Of a stretch of DNA of 64,000 nucleotides, positions 60,330 through 64,000 are shown piece after piece. How positions within the stretch are numbered: the stretch's first letter is position 1; every line of letters begins with the position of its first letter. Made by a program: the position numbers and the translations under genes. This DNA is from CAZEPJ01 sp964514105 (GTDB lineage: Bacteria > Desulfobacterota > Desulfocorpusculales > Desulfocorpusculum), in contig CAZEPJ010000001.1 in the NCBI GenBank assembly GCA_964514105.1, positions 1-64,000 of the forward strand. The letters are read 5' to 3'. A model generated the notes under the pieces. The model was not told the origin of the DNA and did no database searches. It was given only the letters and a program-made list of their open reading frames with translations.

Positions 60330-61844
60330 GTGGCGGGGCAAGGGAAGGCAGAGGGCGGCGATGCCCACGGCAGGGGTGGCCGCCGTCGGCGCCGGAAACG
60401 GGTTGGGGCGCGCGGGGGCGGGGCAGACCTGCAGGACGTCGAGCGGCTCATTGCCGAGGCGGTCCGGAAGAGCTTCGGCGAGGCCTTCGGCTTTGGGCAG
60501 GCTCTGTCCAGGCCGGTGCCGCTGCGGCTGGACATGGTGGTCGAGCCGGGGCCCCACTGGCGGCTCCGTGCCGACCCGCCGTTGAGCCAGCAGATCCTGG
60601 CGGCGGTGCGGGAGACGGGAGCCCGGGCCGAGGCCCATCGCAGGGGTCGGGTGTATTGCTATCGGTGCGAGAGCGCCGAGTGCCTCCACAGCCTGCCCCC
60701 CACGCCGACGGCCGTCTTCGGCGGGTATACCCCCACGGGGCTTCCCCGCTGGCCGGAGCTGACCCAACTGCTCCTGGACTTGAGGCACCCGGGGGTCGAT
60801 CTGCTGTTCGAGGCACAGGGCTTGGCCTGGGTGGCGGCCTGCATGGGCCCCGAGCGCCTCAAGTCCGCCCAGCTGGACGTGTTCGGGCGCAGCTCCAAGG
60901 CGTATGACATCCTGGGACAGGTGGTGGTGGGGTTTCTCCGGGCGCGGGATCCGGAGCCAACACGGGACGACACCGGGCGGGTCGCCCTCACCATCCAGGC
61001 GGTGGAATCGCGCCGCCTGGATGGCTCACCCAGACTGGATCTCAACATCCTGGGGCCGCCGGGGGGCGGCGCTTCCCCCCTGGGGATCCTCCACCACGGC
61101 CCGCACCACGGCCGCGTGGCAGATCTCATCGCCCAGGCCAGCCGGCGGATCCAGCAACTGGCCCCCCAGCCTCCCCGGGGGGGTGGAGTCCGGGAGGGCA
61201 AAGGGATGCCGTCCGTGGTGGCAGAGCGGGCTCTGGGCGTCCTGAGGGAACTTGCCCGAGGGTTGGAGCGCATCGGGAGGCAGAGCGGGAGGCGGACGGC
61301 CCACGTGGTGAGGGAACGGCGGGGGGATCAACGACCCACTTCCAAGGCCCGGGACGACGCGGAGGCCGCCACCGAAGAGCGAGTGCTGTGGGATGAACGC
61401 CGGGGCACGTTCATCGTCCTGGGCCCGAGGAACCGCGTGCATGTCTTCAGCCCCCAGGGGCGGCATGTGACCAGCCTCCTTCTGGAGGGCGATGCGGTGG
61501 AGGGCCGGCTGCGCCGCCGGCGCTGGCGCAGGCTCAAGGGCCAGGCCGTGGAGCAATTCAGGGCGGCCCTGGCTCGCGGGGAGGAGGGGGGCCGGCCCGG
61601 TCCGAGGGTGACCCACGGGAGGGGGGGCACGGGAGGCGATGGCACCCGAGTCACCCATGGGGAGGGAGAGGGGCATGCGGAGTCGAGAGGCGGGCAGGGT
61701 GAACCACCGGATCTGGTACCTGGGCCGGGAGGAGTCGGGGGTCTATCTGGTGGAAGGGCGGGAGGGGTCCATGATCCTCAACGGAGGCATGAGCTACATC
61801 GTCCCCGACGTTCTGGGTCAAATGGCGGAGTTCGGCATCGATGA
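60330..61844 (+). CDS. Conserved protein of unknown function with Cys motif
   Basis: A 504-residue frame. GTG 60330 is preceded by GGGAGGAG (60318-60325). After a Gly/Arg-rich start come DVERLIAEAVRKSFGEAFGF, a possible metal site YCYRCESAECLHS, then YTPTGLPRWPELTQLLLDLR and VLWDERRGTFIVLGPRNRVH. The last ~60 codons (from about 61670) are Gly/His-rich and overlap the MBL gene by 170 nt, so the real stop may be lost or a frameshift may lie near 61600. Family not recognised. Confidence 0.62.
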   Translation: MAGQGKAEGGDAHGRGGRRRRRKRVGARGGGADLQDVERLIAEAVRKSFGEAFGFGQALSRPVPLRLDMVVEPGPHWRLRADPPLSQQILAAVRETGARAEAHRRGRVYCYRCESAECLHSLPPTPTAVFGGYTPTGLPRWPELTQLLLDLRHPGVDLLFEAQGLAWVAACMGPERLKSAQLDVFGRSSKAYDILGQVVVGFLRARDPEPTRDDTGRVALTIQAVESRRLDGSPRLDLNILGPPGGGASPLGILHHGPHHGRVADLIAQASRRIQQLAPQPPRGGGVREGKGMPSVVAERALGVLRELARGLERIGRQSGRRTAHVVRERRGDQRPTSKARDDAEAATEERVLWDERRGTFIVLGPRNRVHVFSPQGRHVTSLLLEGDAVEGRLRRRRWRRLKGQAVEQFRAALARGEEGGRPGPRVTHGRGGTGGDGTRVTHGEGEGHAESRGGQGEPPDLVPGPGGVGGLSGGRAGGVHDPQRRHELHRPRRSGSNGGVRHR

Positions 61845-62574
61845 GGGGACCATCCGATGGCTGACCGTGCTGCACGCCCACTTCGACCACGTGGGGGTGG
61901 TCCCGTTCTTCAAACGGAGGCTTCCGGAGGTCAAGGTCCTGGCCTCGGCTCGGGCTTGGGAGCTGTTGGAATCGCCCAAGGTTGTGGACACGGTCAATTC
62001 CTTCAGCGCCGTGGTGGCGCAGCGCATGGGCCGAGCCCCAGCGTGCGCCGGCCTCGATCTGGCGTGGCGGGACGACGTGAGAGGGGCAGCCGTGGGAGAG
62101 GGAGATGAAATCAGCCTGGGCGACCTGACGGTGCGCTTTCTGGAGACGCCTGGCCATTCCTCGTGCTCCATCTCGGCGTACGTGCCCGAGCTGCGGGCCC
62201 TGTTCCCATCGGATGGCGGAGGCATCCCGTACAGAGACACCATCATCACTTCCGGCAATTCCGACTACACCCAGTTCCAGCGCAGCCTGGAGCGTCTGGC
62301 GGGCCTTCCGGTGGATTATTACTGCGCGGACCACTACGGATTTGTGACCGGGGAGGAGGCCGGTGCCTTCGCCCGACGGGCAGCCGACGTGGCGGCCAAG
62401 TGGCGAGGGTTCATGGAGGGGGTGTACCGGAGGACCCGGGATGTGGATGAGTCCGCCAGGAAGCTCACCGCGGCCTTCTACCATGAGAACCCCGACTATA
62501 TCCTGTCGCCAGAGATCTTCGAAGGGGTGTTCCGCCAGATGGTGCGGCACATCGCCAGGGGTCTGGAGGCGTGA
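61675..62574 (+). CDS. Metallo-beta-lactamase-fold hydrolase
   Basis: A 299-residue MBL-fold protein. GGGAGGGAGAGGGG precedes ATG 61675. The metal motif LHAHFDHVG (HxHxDH) is near residue 70, with ETPGHSSCSISAYV and SDGGGIPYRDT following. The start YLGREESGVYLVEGREGSMI and the C-terminal helical extension resemble glyoxalase II-like or quorum-lactonase-like members without a decisive match. The substrate is unknown. It overlaps the end of the upstream open frame and is followed by the DUF5661 gene. Confidence 0.85.
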   Translation: MRSREAGRVNHRIWYLGREESGVYLVEGREGSMILNGGMSYIVPDVLGQMAEFGIDEGTIRWLTVLHAHFDHVGVVPFFKRRLPEVKVLASARAWELLESPKVVDTVNSFSAVVAQRMGRAPACAGLDLAWRDDVRGAAVGEGDEISLGDLTVRFLETPGHSSCSISAYVPELRALFPSDGGGIPYRDTIITSGNSDYTQFQRSLERLAGLPVDYYCADHYGFVTGEEAGAFARRAADVAAKWRGFMEGVYRRTRDVDESARKLTAAFYHENPDYILSPEIFEGVFRQMVRHIARGLEA

Positions 62575-62616
62575 AGCGGGCGCCCCCGGGGGGGGTCCTG
62601 AACGGAAAGGAGGCCG

Positions 62617-63126
62617 ATGACCATGAACGGACACAGAAGGGCGAGGATGGAGATTCCGGAGTACGTGACCGTGGGCGAGGTGAGGCGGATCTGCCGCATG
62701 TTGGGGATCCGGGACTGGACCAGGCTGAAGCAGCCCCGGGTGACCGCGCAGGAGGCCAAGGCGATTCTGGCCGCGGTGGGAACCGGAGGGATGAAGGTCG
62801 ATCTGGAGGAGTTCCGCATCGGGCTGGAGGTGGAGCTGGAGCACGGCACGCGATTTCCCGAAGCCAACGTGACCAACAACCATCCGCTTCTGACGGGCAA
62901 GATCGTCCTGGCCCATTTCAAGGAGACCTTGGATTACTACAAGCGGCTGGAGGTGGCGGAGATCGAAGGAGATCTGCTCAAGGCCTCGGCGAGAGAGGAC
63001 GCGGCCAAGGTGCAGCGCCTGTACCAAAAGCTCATCTGCGCGCGCCGGGCCCTGAGCACGGCGGAGGTGTGGCAGTTGTCCCGAAAACCGCGTGCCCCCC
63101 TTGACAAGGCCGGATCGGGTTCTTAA
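62617..63126 (+). CDS. DUF5661-family protein
   Basis: A 169-residue protein. AAAGGAGG (62606-62613) precedes the start; ATG 62617 and ATG 62623 are both possible. The central motif FRIGLEVELEHGTRFPEANV followed by TGKIVLAHFKETLDYYKRLE is characteristic of DUF5661, small soluble proteins with conserved Glu and His that look metal-binding. The N-terminal part (VTVGEVRRICRMLGI) may be a small helical domain. The TAA stop (63124-63126) lies in the -10 box of the groES promoter. Confidence 0.8.
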   Translation: MTMNGHRRARMEIPEYVTVGEVRRICRMLGIRDWTRLKQPRVTAQEAKAILAAVGTGGMKVDLEEFRIGLEVELEHGTRFPEANVTNNHPLLTGKIVLAHFKETLDYYKRLEVAEIEGDLLKASAREDAAKVQRLYQKLICARRALSTAEVWQLSRKPRAPLDKAGSGS

Positions 63127-63129
63127 TTA
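63101..63129 (+). promoter_or_regulatory. groES-groEL promoter
   Basis: TTGACA (63101-63106), 17 nt, TAATTA (63124-63129). It sits at the end of the DUF5661 gene, whose stop overlaps the -10. It is 177 nt before groES. No CIRCE element is visible between. Confidence 0.65.
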
Positions 63130-63305
63130 CTTTCTGTTTCCATTGCCCAGGAAAGAGCCGAGAAGGCCGAGGGACCGGCCCCGGACCTGGGCGGCTTGCG
63201 GTTTCACGGAGGGGAGTTCCCCTGAGGAAGGGCGGGGAGAGTCTTGTACGGCTTTTTTCGGACCCGTCGCGTTGGCGACGAGAAGACTCGAGGAGGTACG
63301 GTTCC

Positions 63306-63596
63306 ATGAAGGTCAGACCATTGCAGGACAGAGTTGTGGTGAGGCGCCTGGACGAGGAAGAGCGGAGTGCCGGCGGGATCATCATCCCGGATACGGCCAA
63401 GGAAAAGCCCATGCAGGCCGAGGTGAAGGCGGTGGGCAAGGGAAAGGTCGCCGATGACGGGAAGCTCCTCCCTCTGGAGGTCAAGGTCGGGGATAAAGTC
63501 CTCATCGGCAAGTACGCGGGCACGGAGGTCAAGATCGACGGTGAGGAGTATCTGATCATGCGCGAGGACGAGATCCTGGCGGTGATCGAGAAGTGA
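63306..63596 (+). CDS. groES: Co-chaperonin GroES
   Basis: A 96-residue Hsp10. MKVRPLQDRVVVRRLDEEER begins the beta barrel; GGIIIPDTAKEKPMQAEV is the mobile loop that binds GroEL; GDKVLIGKYAGTEVKIDGEE and the final ILAVIEK are typical. GAGGAGG lies just upstream. groEL follows after 40 nt. Confidence 0.98.
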   Translation: MKVRPLQDRVVVRRLDEEERSAGGIIIPDTAKEKPMQAEVKAVGKGKVADDGKLLPLEVKVGDKVLIGKYAGTEVKIDGEEYLIMREDEILAVIEK

Positions 63597-63636
63597 CCAA
63601 GACGGAAAGATCGCAAACCTCGAGGAGGAGAGGATC

Positions 63637-64000
63637 ATGGCCAAGGATATCAAGTTCAAGCAGGCGGCACGGGGCAAGGTGCTAGAGGGTGTGAACCTTC
63701 TGGCCGATACGGTCAAACTCACCTTGGGGCCCAAGGGGCGCAATGTGATCCTGGAGAAGAGCTGGGGGTCCCCGACGGTGACCAAGGACGGCGTCACGGT
63801 GGCCAAGGAAGTGGAGCTGGAGGACAAGTTCGAGAACATCGGCGCCAAGATGATCAAGGAAGTGGCGAGCAAGACGTCGGATGTGGCCGGCGACGGAACG
63901 ACTACGGCCACGGTCCTGGCTCAGGCCATTTACCGGGAAGGCTCCAAACTGGTGGCCGCCGGCTGCGATCCCATGGAGCTGAAGCGGGGCATCGAGGCAG
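63637..64000 (+). CDS. groEL: Chaperonin GroEL, 3'-truncated by window edge
   Basis: The first ~121 residues of Hsp60. GAGGAGGAGAGG precedes ATG 63637. It reads MAKDIKFKQAARGKVLEGVN, then VKLTLGPKGRNVILEKSWGS and the ATP site DVAGDGTTTATVLAQAI with the catalytic Asp of VAGDGTT. The gene continues past the right edge, so its C terminus cannot be judged. Confidence 0.98.
   Translation, partial: MAKDIKFKQAARGKVLEGVNLLADTVKLTLGPKGRNVILEKSWGSPTVTKDGVTVAKEVELEDKFENIGAKMIKEVASKTSDVAGDGTTTATVLAQAIYREGSKLVAAGCDPMELKRGIEA

Noticed and set aside
63130..63305. CIRCE element upstream of groES
   Set aside because: No TTAGCACTC-N9-GAGTGCTAA-like inverted repeat is present in this interval or upstream of grpE.
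1..64000. tRNA, rRNA, CRISPR arrays, intact insertion sequences, prophage
   Set aside because: Gaps between genes were read on both strands; no tRNA-like T-loop, rRNA segment, regularly spaced repeat array, transposase core or phage structural gene was recognised.

Overview
This 64 kb window is GC-rich, densely coded bacterial chromosome with housekeeping blocks (glmU-glmS-pcrA, grpE-dnaK, lon, groES-groEL, cydAB) and an accessory stretch with decayed genes (about 10-30 kb). The combination of gmhA (heptose branch of LPS synthesis), a bd-type oxidase, 2-hydroxyacyl-CoA dehydratase/benzoyl-CoA reductase-type subunits with two BadF-type activator ATPases, an exosortase-like protein, PilZ proteins and an ornithine-lipid synthase suggests a Gram-negative anaerobe or microaerophile, perhaps of the Desulfobacterota (former Deltaproteobacteria) or a related lineage. 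That assignment is inference; there is no rRNA in the window. No tRNA, rRNA, CRISPR array or intact transposase was seen.

Region 1 (1-8.7 kb): a metal-transport-like locus. It holds a truncated zinc-ribbon gene abutting an HMA-like protein, an unknown reverse-strand gene, a DUF5132 protein, then a reverse-strand run DUF5132 - HMA membrane protein - P-type ATPase with N-terminal HMA-like domain - divergent MetK - ParA, led by a good sigma70-type promoter at 8663-8692.

Region 2 (8.8-19.4 kb): a two-domain acyltransferase resembling the bifunctional ornithine-lipid synthase OlsF, an EEP-family enzyme, a DksA/TraR-type zinc-finger protein, an exported protein, a small winged-helix protein, methylglyoxal synthase, an SPFH/prohibitin-tail pseudogene, a LysE exporter coupled to a DUF457-like membrane protein, a PilZ protein, a 2TM protein and an exosortase-like protein. 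Three copies of a PhoB-box-like repeat (GTCAC units 11 bp apart) lie in its non-coding gaps.

Region 3 (19.4-30.9 kb): a graveyard and accessory segment. It contains a heavily frameshifted second P-type ATPase, a VapBC pair, a PIN/NYN-like protein, an amidohydrolase, an MNT/HEPN pair whose HEPN half is frameshifted, an exported M28-like hydrolase, a lipoate ligase homologue, a MaoC hydratase, a Usp protein and a tiny lipoprotein.

Region 4 (31-48.9 kb): core genes. glmU-glmS-pcrA form one run; grpE-dnaK and a PLD-like gene overlapping the dnaK stop face lon across a divergent promoter pair; then two CNNM/CorC paralogues, gmhA coupled to an unknown conserved gene, a PilZ paralogue and an FmdB-type zinc ribbon closed by a strong terminator.

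Region 5 (48.9-64 kb): anaerobic metabolism and respiration. Two BadF-type ATPases, a radical SAM protein with a PqqD-like tail, cydAB plus a 39-residue overlapping membrane peptide, two dehydratase/reductase subunits, two unknown conserved proteins, an MBL-fold hydrolase, a DUF5661 protein and groES-groEL (groEL runs off the end).
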